The notes beneath the pieces are model-generated. The model was not told the DNA's origin, did no database searches, and saw nothing but the letters and a program-made list of their open reading frames with translations. The translations under genes were made by a program, and so were the position numbers. DNA of 64,000 nt from Larimichthys crocea (Eukaryota > Chordata > Actinopteri > Sciaenidae): positions 4,352,890 to 4,416,889 of the forward strand of contig NC_040015.1 in assembly GCF_000972845.2 (NCBI RefSeq). Direction: 5' to 3'. Position 1 is the first letter of the stretch. Each line of letters opens with the position of its first letter. Below are positions 22,858 to 33,573 of the stretch, one piece after another.

Positions 22858-23181
22858 ATTTCTATCCTGATGGGGACAACAACCTGACTTTTCACTCACG
22901 CGGTGGGGTCCAGTTTTCCCCGTGGGGACCAAAACTCGGTCCCCACAGGCACGAGCATTGCAATCAATAGAAAACAGTCTCCTGATATGCCTAGTGCGGT
23001 TTTCTTGAAAAAAAAAAATGGACCCCATGAAATCAGTTTTTACGACTTGGTGTGTGTGGGGTTGTGTCCCCAGTGGTCAGAGATGGTATTGCAGTGTGTA
23101 AGTTTGCACCAGTGGGGACATTTTCCTGACAAAGTGTATAACTTACACACTTACACACTTTGTCAGGAATGTCCCCACTGG
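22794..23181 (+). repeat. (GT)n-GGGGAC repeat, copy 2, with palindrome
   Basis: Positions 22794-22854 are GT repeats. Positions 22855-22997 repeat copy 1. Positions 23109-23181 form an imperfect hairpin with arms around GTGGGGACATTTTCCTGACA and its complement, separated by about 17 bp. The unit looks like a foldback repeat that carries its own microsatellite. Confidence 0.7.
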
Positions 23182-23384
23182 TCACCGATCAAAAAACGTA
23201 ATATTTCATACAGATTAATGCAATTTTAAGTGATCAAATTTTGATATTATGAAATTATTTTGCCTGAAATCAACAAGGGAAGCAATTTAATCACTATAAC
23301 TTACTTTGAACGCAGTCTCATTTTTGTTAGCTGTATGAATATTAAAGTATAAAAATATACCTGCACATACACATTTAGAAAGAA

Positions 23385-23800
23385 ATAAAAGGTGGTCAAA
23401 GGTCAAGGTCAAAGTGATCTCACATAACATGTATCAGGTCATAATTCCAGAATTCATATGCTAATTTGACAAAACTTCACAAATGTCCAATTAGGTAAAA
23501 ATACAAAGTGATGACATTTCATATCCAAAAGGTCAAAGGTCAGTCTCATTTTTGAAAGCCTGCTATCTCAGGAAAGCCTTTAGAGAATTCCTTCAAATTT
23601 GGCACAAACATTCACTTGGACTCTAAGATGAACTGATTAGATTTTGATGGTCAAAGGTCAAAGTGACCACACATAACATGTATCAGGCCATAATTCAAGA
23701 TTCTAACGTTAATTATGACAAAACAATTAGGTAAAAATATAAAGTGGTCAAAGATCAGAGGTCAGTCTCATTCTTGAAAGCCTGAAATATGTAATTGCTG
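23385..23800 (+). repeat. Imperfect repeat with AGGTCA direct repeats
   Basis: Two or three related segments share ACATAACATGTATCAGG, CAATTAGGTAAAAATA and AAAGGTCAGTCTCATT. Several contain tandem AGGTCA half-sites; 23530-23542 is a perfect DR1 (AGGTCAAAGGTCA). Others are at about 23394-23406 and 23651-23665. Confidence 0.65.
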
Positions 23801-24300
23801 AGTGGGGATGTATCGGTTACAGGTGTAAACCATGGTAAAATTCCAGATGGTAAAGTTCTAATTTCCATGTTAACCGTAGTTGATAATCACGGAATGGAAA
23901 ACTTGTGAGAGACTTTATCCAAGTCTCCTACACAGCTGCAGCTTGCAATATGGGAGGGAGGACAGTTGCTGCCCTCTGAACATTTTTCTGTCTGAAGTCT
24001 GGGTATATTTTGTCTTCTATAAGAAGGCAGAGGGACAGTCTGTTGAAGTTAGCCGCCCTGTTTGTAGAAGCTACAAAAAGGTTGTTGCAAGCGGTGACAA
24101 CACTCACTCATCTTAGCTCTAATCACCTTATTTTCTCCAACTGCAAATATGAATTATGTATCTCAGTAGAAATGGCAGCACTTTAAGATGCCCATCTTTG
24201 ATGTCCTTCATCAAATGGATATTAAACAGCCCACTGGTATGCTCCATGTGAGGTTTATAGGGAACAACAAGAAAATTGGTTTGCGCATTGATTAGATCTT
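23801..24300. other. Intergenic, nothing recognised
   Basis: No repeat family or gene could be assigned. Confidence 0.4.
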
Positions 24301-25333
24301 AGATCAAAATACAAGCCATAAGACAAAGTAAAATTGGATGAACCAAAACTTCTTTCAATTAAATCAGGGCAAAACTGAGGTCACCGTTTCTGGCAATAAA
24401 GAGAAGATTTCGATTAGCAAGCACATTGAGTCACTATCTTTAACAACTCAAGATCAAGTCCAAAACCTTGCCGTGCTGATTTGAGACTTAGATCTGACCT
24501 TCATATCAAACCAATCATCCAAACAGCCTTCAGTCAACTTAAGAACATATCCAGAGTGAAGGACTTTATGTCCCAGACTGACCAGGAGAAGCTGTGTGAC
24601 AAAGTGGTGACACCATTTGTCTCATTTGTATTACCAGCCTGTGTGAAATTATCTTTGTTTGTTTTCTGCCATTTTACTACGAGTAATCATCATTTTACAG
24701 AGACAGACTATCCCGGGTTTGTTTGTGTTTTGTATTATGTTTGGTTATATGTCATAGTTCAACATCTTTGGTGAAAATAAACTCTTACAAGTATTGTTAA
24801 ATTCAGTTATACTTTATTGATTTAGTTCTTGTCAAAATAAGTTAAATTAACAATCATTTGTGTTACTTACCATACTCAACATGTGGTCAGAATCAAAAGG
24901 AGGAAGTGCCACACTATTTCCTGCTTTTATACTCTGAGTGACATGATTGGGGGAGGTCTTTGGACTAGTCCAAATGAGGGTAGGTAAGGTACATTAGTTT
25001 TAGGTATTATTTAGATTTGTTTGTTATTTCATATAGGTATGGGTAAAGTAGGGTTTTTTAGGTAAAACAGGTAAGAGTGTTTTACTGTAAAGCAATGTAA
25101 GTTTTAACTTAGAAACTAGCTAATTGGGAATTAGGGAATTACCATTATTGGTATGACCATGGAGGCTGGGCCAGGAAGAGACTATTAGAGACTATTTAGG
25201 CAGTAGCTTTTTGACGGTCGAGGAGAACAGAGGGGAAACTTAGTGCTGATCCAGTGTAGTGATTTACACTTGATTTATGTTGACTCTTGCAGTGTTATAA
25301 GTTGAGTTATATTTAGTTCAACTCAGTTAACTG

Positions 25334-28167
25334 TAGTGATGGGTAAATGAAGCTTTTGTGAAGCACTGAACCACTTGAGCCAATTGTTTCGAAAATGGGT
25401 TCATTACTTGAAGCTTCAGTTATGGTGACCTCTTCTGGCGAAGTGCCAGGCTGCAGTCAAATTAGGCTAGTTGGTGAGCAGGAAGTTCTTAAATTACACA
25501 CACTGATTATTATGTCCTATTCACAAATAAAGATCAATGAGACGATCAATGTGTGTATTGTGTTACTGAGGAAAGTGATAGGAAAATATAACATAGGTTT
25601 AGGTGGTAAACCTATGACATAGGTGTGCTTATGTAACAGAGGATGATTACGTAGGATGGGGGGCAGTCAAAGATTTTTATTAAGATACATTATTTTTTCA
25701 ACAGTTTTTGGACTGAGTCGGTTTCTTTTTTTGCTGACAATTTCTCCACATTTTGAAAATACTCTCTCACAAGGAACTGATGAGGCTGGTGTACATAAAA
25801 ATGTTTTGCCAGTTTAAAAAGGTGAGGGTAGACATTTTGATGATTTTTCCAGTATGTCAGTGGGTCTTCTGATCTTTGAAGCGGCGGATCAGTCATGTAG
25901 CGTTGCACCTCTACTGTAGCATCCGCTGTAGCATTTCTGGCCCTTCTCGCTTCAGATGCATCCCTGTCCAGTGTCTCCCAAAGGTTTATATCTGAAACAC
26001 AGAGATGACAGTAATCAGTACAGAAAGGTTTCAATTTGCATCGTGTTTTTTTTTCATGATTTTATCAGTTGACTATTTCTAACATTACCCATGGATGGTT
26101 GATGTTCAACATTTCCTGTGGCTGTTGAGCTGAAGTGGAGGGCTCGTCTCTCAGTGTGTCAGGTGTGGTGTACCTGATCAGTTGTGAGCACTGTGCCGTC
26201 AGCCGTTTTATTGATGCCTGTGCCTGTACCTGATTGTAAAATCCAATAGCTTTGAATCTGGGATCCAAGAGGGTCGAAAGGGTCATTGCAGTTTGGCTTT
26301 CCAAAGTGTCAAATCTGTTTTGCATAGCTGTCACCAAGTTCTGTCCCAGTAGTTTGGCTGTGCTGTGGCTTATTTTTCCCATTGTGTCATGCATGTAGAG
26401 CATTAACATTTTTGTCATTGGGATGACTTTTGACCCCGAAACCTTTTCTCTCAGAGAGTTCTATTGTTGCCTGGGTGAAGGGGGCAAGCAATTGCAGGCA
26501 CGCAGCAGTGGTGTCATAGTCCTCGGATGACAGAGGTCTCACATCTGTTTCAGCATTGCAAGAGCTGCCCCCACTGACTGTCTCTCTTCAAAAAGGCGTT
26601 GAAGCATCAGGAACGTGCTGTTCCAGCGTGTGTCCACCTCCTGAATAAGCTTCTTCACTGGCCGATTGAAATGCCCTGGACTTCTCTGAGCTTCTCTTTG
26701 GCTGTTGTGCTTGTTTTAAAGAAAGTGACTACTTTACGTGCCCTTGTGCGTATGTCATCTACACCAGGAGTTGCGTCAAGGGACTTCTTCACCACTAAAT
26801 TTAATGAGTGTGCAAAGCAAAGAGCGTGCCTTAAATTCAAACTCCTGACAGAGGAAACCATATTAGCTCCAGCATCTGTCACAATGAAGTTACTTTGCCT
26901 TCAATGCCCAGGTTCCATGAGTGACCTTGTTGCAGCAGTGATGTTACAGCTGATGAGTTCAGGAAAGGCAGCACACCCAAAAGCACTGGGGCCAGTCTCA
27001 CAGAGTCATCCACATAATGGCCGGTCACTGCAAGATATGCGTCCATATTAATGGAGGTCCACATATCAGCAGTCAGGCTCACAGCCTCTACTCTTTGAAC
27101 GACGCGTTGGCCTTGGTCTTGTCCCCTCATACTGTGGACCACCATGTTCTTTAGAGCCTGTCTGGATGGAAGAGTATATGGGGATCCAGCAATGCCACAA
27201 ATCACATCATCCACGATGGAAAAAGGCTGTGAGTCTTTCACCACCATGTTCACTAGAGCCTCATCTAGCTCTCGCTTCCGGTCCACTAAGACAAATAAAT
27301 AAAAGAAATAAGAAATAAAAAGAAAATGAATAAAAGAAAATAAGAAGTATGAGAAATGGCATTTTAATGAAGCAGTCCTATGAGTCAGAATTCAGTCATA
27401 TCATATTGTGTTATAGCCACCTTGATTTGTGTCCCCTGGTTCACAGCAGCTCCATGCTTGGCAGTGAAGTGCCTAACATGGAGGAAGTATTCCCATGATA
27501 CTTCAGCTCAGCTGAACACACAAGCACGGACCTGTAGAGAAAGCCATTTGTAAATAAAAATGCAATTTGAGTTGATAAAGCTATAGCCTAATGGCTACAC
27601 TCAGTATACATCATTTTACTATAATGCTACTTAATAAAGATAGATCAGAGCTATATTTCTGTACTGAAGATATTGTTGTATATATGTAACTTTCTTTTCC
27701 TACGGTACTTATTAGATTATTAAACAGCCAGCGCACTTACCTTATCAGGAGCGATCAGATTGAAGTGTTCCCACATGTCCGAACGACCTCTCTTCCTGGC
27801 TGGCTCCATAATTATCCAAAACGCAAACGCAATACAATAGCAGCAACAACAACAACACTCCTACTACAACAACCCACAAATAGTGCATTGTTTAGAGCGG
27901 TTATAAAGTGTTGAAGGCGCTCAAATTCAAAACTGTCTCAACCTGTCACCTGTGAGAATCGAGACGAGGCGGTGCCATTCATTCACCTGATTGGACCGCG
28001 AACCAGTCAGGTGATTCATTCCGGCAACGAAGCAGTTTCTGCTTCGGACGTCACATGTCACGTGTTTTTTTTCGCACCAAAGCAAGCTTCGAAGCAGTGC
28101 TTCTATGGAATTGTAGTCCAGGGTTTGAAGCACGTATCGAAGCTTCAGTGTCGCGCTGCCATCACTA
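25334..28167 (-). mobile_element. hAT transposon, 2834 bp, ZBED1-like
   Basis: The left end is TAGTGATGGG and the right end, reverse-complemented, is TAGTGATGGC. The flanks are an identical 8-bp duplication GTTAACTG (25326-25333 and 28168-28175). The length, duplication size and encoded ZBED1-like protein all fit an autonomous-sized hAT element. It sits inside the LTR-type insertion and is therefore the youngest layer here. Confidence 0.9.
25690..27809 (-). pseudogene. ZBED1-like hAT transposase gene, frameshifted
   Basis: The first exon, 27809-27741, encodes MEPARKRGRSDMWEHFNLIA and ends at an AAG|GTAAGT donor. A second, damaged exon from 27531 carries the rest of the BED finger, with an in-frame stop in VRACVFS*AE and a frame change. 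The main body starts near 27290 (VDRKRELDEALVNMVV), continues through AVSLTADMWTSINMDAYLAV and TDAGANMVSSVRSLNLRHAL, then SHSTAKLLGQ and STLLDPRFK, and ends at about 25690 with the dimerisation region (YPHLFKLAKHFYVHQPH). Frame breaks occur near 26880, 26660, 26525 and 26440. The conserved C-terminal ASSxxxER motif is altered. It would not encode a working transposase, though some single-base breaks could be sequence errors. Confidence 0.8.
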
Positions 28168-28600
28168 GTTAACTGTTCAGTTACTCCTTTTTTGTTGTAT
28201 ATACTTTTTTCTATTTTTGTGAAGCTGGAAGCACTTGTGAATAAATTTATGCCGCTCTGGTCAGCTTCTCAACAAGCTGATTCCTGCTTTCATCTCCAGT
28301 AGACTCACTATGCTACTGGTCTTCAGATCACTAAATGGTTTAAGTCCAGAGTACATGAATGACATGTTGGTAGAGTATAAACCCAGTAGGCCTCTGAGGT
28401 CAGTTCAGATAGTGGCGCACAGAGTTCAAACTGGACAGGGTGAAGCAGCATTTAGCTGTTATGCTGCACACAATAAACTGCCAGCAGAGCTGAAATCAGC
28501 CCCACCTGTAACCATTTTTAAATCCAGGTTAAAAATGTTTCCTTTCTCATGTGCTTATAATTGAGCTCTTTTAAAGCGCTCTTTTAAAGTTTTAGTCTTT

Positions 28601-29001
28601 CATTTGCACTTTATGTCCTTTTACTGATTGTAATACAAATCAATATTATATATATTTAGTCTGTTTTATTTTAAATTCTCTCTTTTGGTTTTCTCAGAGG
28701 TAGATATAAAGAATAAAAGTAAGAAGTAATATAAATATAAACACTACATACAAGAACAAGCATGAAATACAACAACACAGATCTGCTACAATGTTCACAC
28801 TGATCAGCTGATTGAAGGTCCACACCTATGTAATTAGTCTGGTTTTAAATTAATTTCCGGTAACATAGTGGCAGAAACGTGGAAGTTCCTATAATCCTCT
28901 TCAGATTAAAAGCATCACATTCATTCACGAATGGAATATTTTTATTGTGAAGGAGGATAAACAGGAAATGGCGTCATTACGTCTAACAATTGACTGTTGA
29001 T
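28601..29001. other. Intergenic, nothing recognised
   Basis: AT-rich sequence between the L2 remnant and the palindrome at 29002. No motif recognised. Confidence 0.4.
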
Positions 29002-29099
29002 GGTAGCGGTGGGGACCGCTAAAGTCAGGACAGGTGTGTGTTCGCGCTGAATCAGCGGTATGTACACCTTTCCTGACACCAGCGGTCCCCACCGCTACC
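29002..29099. repeat. Hairpin with perfect 19-bp arms upstream of gene B
   Basis: GGTAGCGGTGGGGACCGCT (29002-29020) and its exact complement AGCGGTCCCCACCGCTACC (29081-29099) enclose a second imperfect stem (GTCAGGACAGGTGT / ACACCTTTCCTGAC). It directly precedes the GC-rich gene B leader. Confidence 0.85.
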
Positions 29100-29387
29100 G
29101 TCCCCCCTCATTCCCGCCACCTGGTGATGACGTTGAATGACCCGCCCCCTCACCGTCAGTCGGAGCATCTCGAACAGACAGGTAGACGGAGAGGAGAGAC
29201 ATTAGCGACTCGACAGCGGAAAAAGAGATGAAAACTACGTAAGTACTAAAAACTAATATTAGGTTGATAATTCGTTTTTAGGCTTTTTGTGTGTCCTGTC
29301 TTAATTAGTAACTTTGCATGTTATTGTTTGCTATGTTATTGTTTGCTGACGGGAAGCACGGACATGTGAACCGTCGGAGAGTGCGGT

Positions 29388-29475
29388 GCTTCGGAGAAAT
29401 GGTAAGTTTGAGTTATTTAAGGTATTATCTTGCTTCGGAGAAATGGTAAGTTTGAGTTATTTAAGGTATTATCTC
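29388..29475 (+). repeat. 44-bp tandem duplication of start codon and splice donor
   Basis: GCTTCGGAGAAATG|GTAAGT occurs at 29388-29407 and again at 29432-29451, with the following 25 bp also copied. Each copy holds an ATG at the exon edge (29399, 29443). Confidence 0.9.
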
Positions 29476-29620
29476 ACAATATAATGCTCTGCTGTTTGTT
29501 TGTAAACTGTTTCTAAATGTTTGGGAGCTTCTTAGCAGCCGTGCTAATGTTAGCTTCACCGGCTAACTGATGTTAGCTCACACTTCACTAGCACGGAGGC
29601 TAACGTACGCAGCTAACGTT

Positions 29621-29950
29621 ACTCACAGTGAAGTAACGCAGTCTGAAGATACAGTTACACAGTTATCATTAAGTTACTCACAGTGAAGTAACGCAGTCTG
29701 AAGATACAGTTACACAGTTATCATTAACGTTACTCACAGTGAAGTAACGCAGTCTGAAGATACAGTTACACAGTTATCATTAACGTTACTCACAGTGAAG
29801 TAACGCAGTCTGAAGATACAGTTACACAGTTATCATTAACGTTACTCACAGTGAAGTAACGCAGTCTGAAGATACAGTTACACAGTTATCATTAACGTTA
29901 CTCACAGTGAAGTAACGCAGTCTGAAGATACAGTTACACAGTTATCATTT
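29621..29950 (+). repeat. Minisatellite, six copies of a 56-bp unit
   Basis: Units start ACTCACAGTGAAGTAACGCA at 29621, 29676, 29732, 29788, 29844 and 29900. The first is one base short. They are nearly identical and lie in the first intron of gene B. Confidence 0.95.
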
Positions 29951-30309
29951 ACACACATCACTATGTGTTTAATATTTTTCTACACAGAATGTTTGATTTT
30001 TTTTATGTAAGCAGATATTGTAATTGAAATACCGCTTAATGTTATTGTATGGAGAAGTTGTTCACACATAAAACATAGAGAAGTTATGGTTTTTATTGTG
30101 GATAATCTGATTATGAGGATAGTCTAACAAATTCTACAGTGCAGCCTTTGGGCCTGGAACATGGCGTTTAGTTTCAGTAAAAATATCTATATCTACATAA
30201 TGTCTGCATTCATGTCGCAGTGTTAGATCAATATATTGCCAAATTGTATCGCTGTAATTTGAAAGGATGTGATCTGCTCGAGCTTGAAGTTTTGTCACTC
30301 TGCTTACAG

Positions 30310-30569
30310 GAGGACGGCCCGACATGCACATCAGCTGGTGGCAGCTCGAAAGGCGCAGGTAAGAAAACCTTTAGTTTTTACCAAAGTGGGCATTGTTTCT
30401 GGGTTTAGGCCTAGAACTATTTTAGGAGGAAACCAAACCTAAATGAACAAATGTTGCCTAAACTTCGCATTGTTAGGTCATCTTGAACCAAATTAACATT
30501 TACATTTTATGCCATTTATTTGCAGTTGCTGGTGGGACACAGAGCTTTGGCTCTGAACAGAAAACAAAG
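30310..30569 (+). CDS. Gene B exons 2 and 3 (Gly/Ser linker)
   Basis: Exon 30310-30358 (after CTTACAG, donor GCGCAG|GTAAGA) reads EDGPTCTSAGGSSKGA. Exon 30526-30569 (after TTTGCAG, donor AAAG|GTAGG) reads AGGTQSFGSEQKTK. The split codon joins them in frame and links to the next exon in phase 0. The phase agreement across four junctions supports a real gene rather than chance frames. Confidence 0.5.
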
Positions 30570-30721
30570 GTAGGATACATCATGTTCTTTGGGTTCTTTA
30601 AGTCGACAGTTAAATCAGTCTTGTATTGCACGACCAGAAATCAAAACAAAGACAGTATACAGCATGTTATACCATGACATCCCAGTTCTTAGTTTACTAA
30701 AGTTGCTCAGCGGATAACATG

Positions 30722-30770
30722 GCAACAGTGGCTCACCTGGTAGAGCGTGCACCTATCGAATAATGCTACG
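30722..30770 (+). repeat. Truncated tRNA-derived SINE head
   Basis: GTGGCTCACCTGGTAGAGCG is a tRNA-like A-box region followed by TGCACC, with no B box or body. It lies in a gene B intron. Confidence 0.5.
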
Positions 30771-30857
30771 TCCTCATCACAAATTATCTTTAAACAATTC
30801 AGAGATTAATAGCACAATGTTGAACATAAAAAAAAAATTAATAATTGTGATTTGCAG

Positions 30858-31001
30858 GCTCACAGTAGACACTTGCATCGCCTCCAGAAATTGAAAGCAC
30901 ACCATGATAGTTGTGAGAAGCGGTACGAGAAGGCAAACACAAAGAGGTTAAATGACGAGAGGGAGAGGACCTTGTTCTTTCTTGTCAAGCTGAATACAAT
31001 G
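30858..31001 (+). CDS. Gene B exon 4 (basic helical segment)
   Basis: The exon has 144 bp, 48 open codons, acceptor GATTTGCAG and donor AATG|GTTAGT. It encodes AHSRHLHRLQKLKAHHDSCE, continuing with KRYEKANTKRLNDERERTLF. The heptad-like spacing and high charge suggest a long helix. No homologous domain recognised. Confidence 0.5.
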
Positions 31002-31120
31002 GTTAGTTGTACCACATTGTTTTATAATGTACATCAGACTAATAGAAGAGAGAGTTTGCCTGTCATTACTTTTACTGCTCCACTTGTTCTGGGTGAGAAA
31101 ATCGAATATGTCGGGGTGTA

Positions 31121-31465
31121 CAGTGGTCCCTCGTTTATCGCGGGGGATACGTTCTAAAAATAACCCGCAATGAACGAAATCCGCGAAGTAAGTTTTACAA
31201 TTATTATACATGTTTTAAGGCCGTAAAACCCCATAACCACACACTTTTATACACCTTTTTACACGCATTTTGTACAGTACTCCCTTAGTTGATCAGGACG
31301 CAGAACACGTGCGGTTCTCCCTTAGCCAAATTAGGACGCAGAACACGATGCGTGTTCATACTGTACAGTACGCTGTAAAAAAACAAAACATGCAAAATTA
31401 CACAAAAAAACCTGCGAAACAGCGAGTCCGCGAAAAGTGAACCGCGTTATAGCGAGGGACGACTG
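31121..31465 (+). mobile_element. pogo/Tigger-like MITE, copy 1
   Basis: Starts CAGTGGTCCCTCGTTTATCG, ends with the complement CGAGGGACGACTG, and is flanked by TA on both sides (31119-31120, 31466-31467). The 345-bp body includes AACGTGCGG/AACACGATGCG-type internal repeats and no open frame. The TA duplication and CCCTCG ends fit pogo-type Tc1/mariner derivatives. It lies in a gene B intron. Confidence 0.75.
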
Positions 31466-31995
31466 TACAATGCAGCGGCAGGAGAGAGCAGTTCATGTTT
31501 GGTTAGCATTGTGCATTAGGCAGGCTAGTCTATCCATCCTGAAGATTCTGCTGAGAGATTTATTATGAACAGTGTTTTCTGTCCGTCTTAGGAAAACAAA
31601 ATGACGTTGTGATTTTTGATCAGGACTTTACCTGTCTAGTAGGTGATTACCTAATAAATGGCTGATTAGTCAAACATTTATTCCCAGCCCTTGTTTCCTT
31701 GTAAAACCAGTAATTCATAGCAAAAACCAGATCATTCCCTTGTTGACAGTTAAAGTTCATATATTTGGCTGACCACATCGTAAGTGTAAAGCAGCACATG
31801 TGAAATGGAAATGCACATGTGAAATGGAGTAAGATTGTGATATTGTTAGAGAAACTGCTTTAGGCCAACACAACAAATCACTCCAGCACAAGTCTCTGCA
31901 GATCTGTATTGTAGCAAAACAATTGCTGTTTTCATTTAGATTGGACTTGAGATGTTTTCTCCGGTAAACCTGATTTTCTGATCTTTCTTTTTCAG

Positions 31996-32100
31996 AAAGA
32001 GCTAAGCCCTCTCAGTGACAGTGACAGTGACGGTACTATTATCCTTGACCTCTCTCATGCCAGCGTACCTGTGCTCACAAGAACAGAAGACAGTGTAATT
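31996..32100 (+). CDS. Gene B acidic exon
   Basis: Thirty-five open codons between TTTTTCAG and ATT|GTACGT: KELSPLSDSDSDGTIILDLS, then HASVPVLTRTEDSVI. The SDSDSD run followed by hydrophobic IILDL resembles a SUMO-interaction motif (acidic serines beside a hydrophobic core); this is an inference from the pattern only. The gene A copy of this exon is split. Confidence 0.5.
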
Positions 32101-32824
32101 GTACGTTTATTTAAAAACTGCATTTTCTCATATTTTAGTTTTACCTTTACAGTATTTAATTAAAAAATGCACAGGTTGTAGTTTTATTCCATATGACACA
32201 TGACATTAGCAAGTGAAGTGTAAGTAAAGAAAATAAGGATAACAAAATATTGATTTAAAGTGGCTAATAGTGAACGGATTTGAACTGCCGTTTGCTACTT
32301 TGTTATCCATAATCTGATCAGCCCAGTTCTTTATTAGCACTTTAAATAATTAGTTTTTTGTTGTTTTTTAAAGAATTAATTCGTAACAGCGTTAGAATTC
32401 ATTATTGTACTGCAAATATATAAATATTCAATATCAATCAACTCAATATCTTACTAGAAACAAATCTAAAATGTTGATTAAACAAATCAAATTCATCACA
32501 TCAAAATACTGAGAGAAATTAAGGAAAAATTAAGAACTCAGTCAGTATGAGTCCTTCCTCTTGTCCTAGAACACCTTAGCAGCCACCTGACAAAACCCTA
32601 GAAACAATTAAGAACACCTGAGAAACCAACTTGCAGAAGTCTGGGCACAGTTAGGTTCATGAAAGTTAATTAATGTACTGTTGTGGTTGCCAAAGTATGC
32701 ACATTGTATATATTTTACTATTTATCCAGTTTAATGTTGTATTTGAGCCAAGATTTCACAGTTTCTTAAGTGTAGCCTTTTTTCTTTCTTCTAACAATAA
32801 GCTTTTTTATTTTTTTATCTGAAG

Positions 32825-33008
32825 AGAGAAATGCTTGAATGTGTGGAAGACTCTCTATCAAGCTCTGATGTCACTGAGGATGGGTATTTTCCTGCTGGAG
32901 AGACAGAAATTGACAGTTCAGCAGAAGAAGAGAGAAAAGTACAGCAAACACATGTCCAACCACGCAAGATGGCACCTTCTTGTTCCCTGGCTGCACACAC
33001 TACAAAGG
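32825..33008 (+). CDS. Gene B acidic/basic linker exon
   Basis: Open from a TCTGAAG acceptor to G|GTAAGC. It encodes CVEDSLSSSDVTEDGYFPAG and ends QPRKMAPSCSLAAHTTKG. It is shorter than the gene A form by several in-frame segments. Confidence 0.5.
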
Positions 33009-33573
33009 GTAAGCTGTTTTCTGTAGTAGATAATGAATGGGTCAGCCTCCTGGTGTCATTCTTTAGTCTCCACCTTTATTTAAGTTAAGTTTTAAGTGTT
33101 ATATTTACTCATTAATTGAATCAGCTCCCTTTCCCTTCACTTCTTTTTTCCCTCTTTCCCATCAGCAGTACATTTAATAACTCGCCAGAAAAACACAGAA
33201 CTCGTCCACTGGATTTTTTAACTCGTGATTTTGTTTACAGCAGCAGGTGCCCTGCATGTGGAGGAGGCTTGTTAATGTAGCCTATGGAAAAGATACCAAT
33301 GTGGTAGCTAACAAGTGACATCTACACTGGTGTGTTCACTGTCGCTTAACCTGGTCCGTGCTTGTAACAACAACTCTGTGTTTCTCTGCAAATGCTAAAA
33401 CAGGTCGGCAACTATACCTGGACGCCGTTTTGAACCTTAGTTAGTTTCAGTGAAGCATTGATCATGGTTGTAGGTTTAACTATAGGTGGCTTTTATTCAA
33501 ACAGTGAAGGTACAGTACGTTACCAGTTACAGTTACTATCTTGTATTAATATACTTATTTCTTATTTTAACAG

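Larger units (their letters stand above)
24595..28274. mobile_element. LTR-type insertion (probable solo LTR) containing an hAT element
   Basis: The insertion starts TGTGACAAAG and ends TTCTCAACA, so it is bounded by TG...CA. It is flanked by the 5-bp duplication AGCTG (24590-24594 and 28275-28279). The L2 copy at 7.9 kb supplies the uninterrupted sequence. Subtracting the nested hAT and one copy of its target duplication leaves about 840 bp with no coding capacity, which fits a solo LTR of a gypsy- or ERV-type element. The polarity and a primer-binding site are not visible. Confidence 0.65.
24310..28600 (+). mobile_element. L2-type LINE copy 2, split by a nested insertion
   Basis: The left part (24310-24594) matches 8195-8465 of the L2 at 7.9 kb. 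The right part resumes at 28275 with AGCTGATTCCTGCTTTCATC, matching AGCTGATCCATGCTTTCGTC at about 8460. Between them lies 24595-28274. The right part also lacks about 190 bp relative to the first copy (between CCAGTAGACT and ACTAAATGGTTTA). It ends near 28600 without the usual CTTGCC tail. Both segments have stops and frame changes, so this is a dead copy. Confidence 0.8.

Noticed and set aside
22662..23028. Thr/His- and Cys/Val-repeat frames
   Set aside because: Translations of the GT/CA microsatellite beside a 10-N gap.
29621..29950. Regular repeats suggesting a CRISPR array
   Set aside because: Units are contiguous 56-bp copies with no unique spacers, in an intron of a eukaryotic gene.
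31592..31642. 51-bp candidate exon of gene B with good splice sites
   Set aside because: In the phase set by its neighbours it contains stops (TGA, TAG); another frame is open but out of phase. Not counted as an exon.
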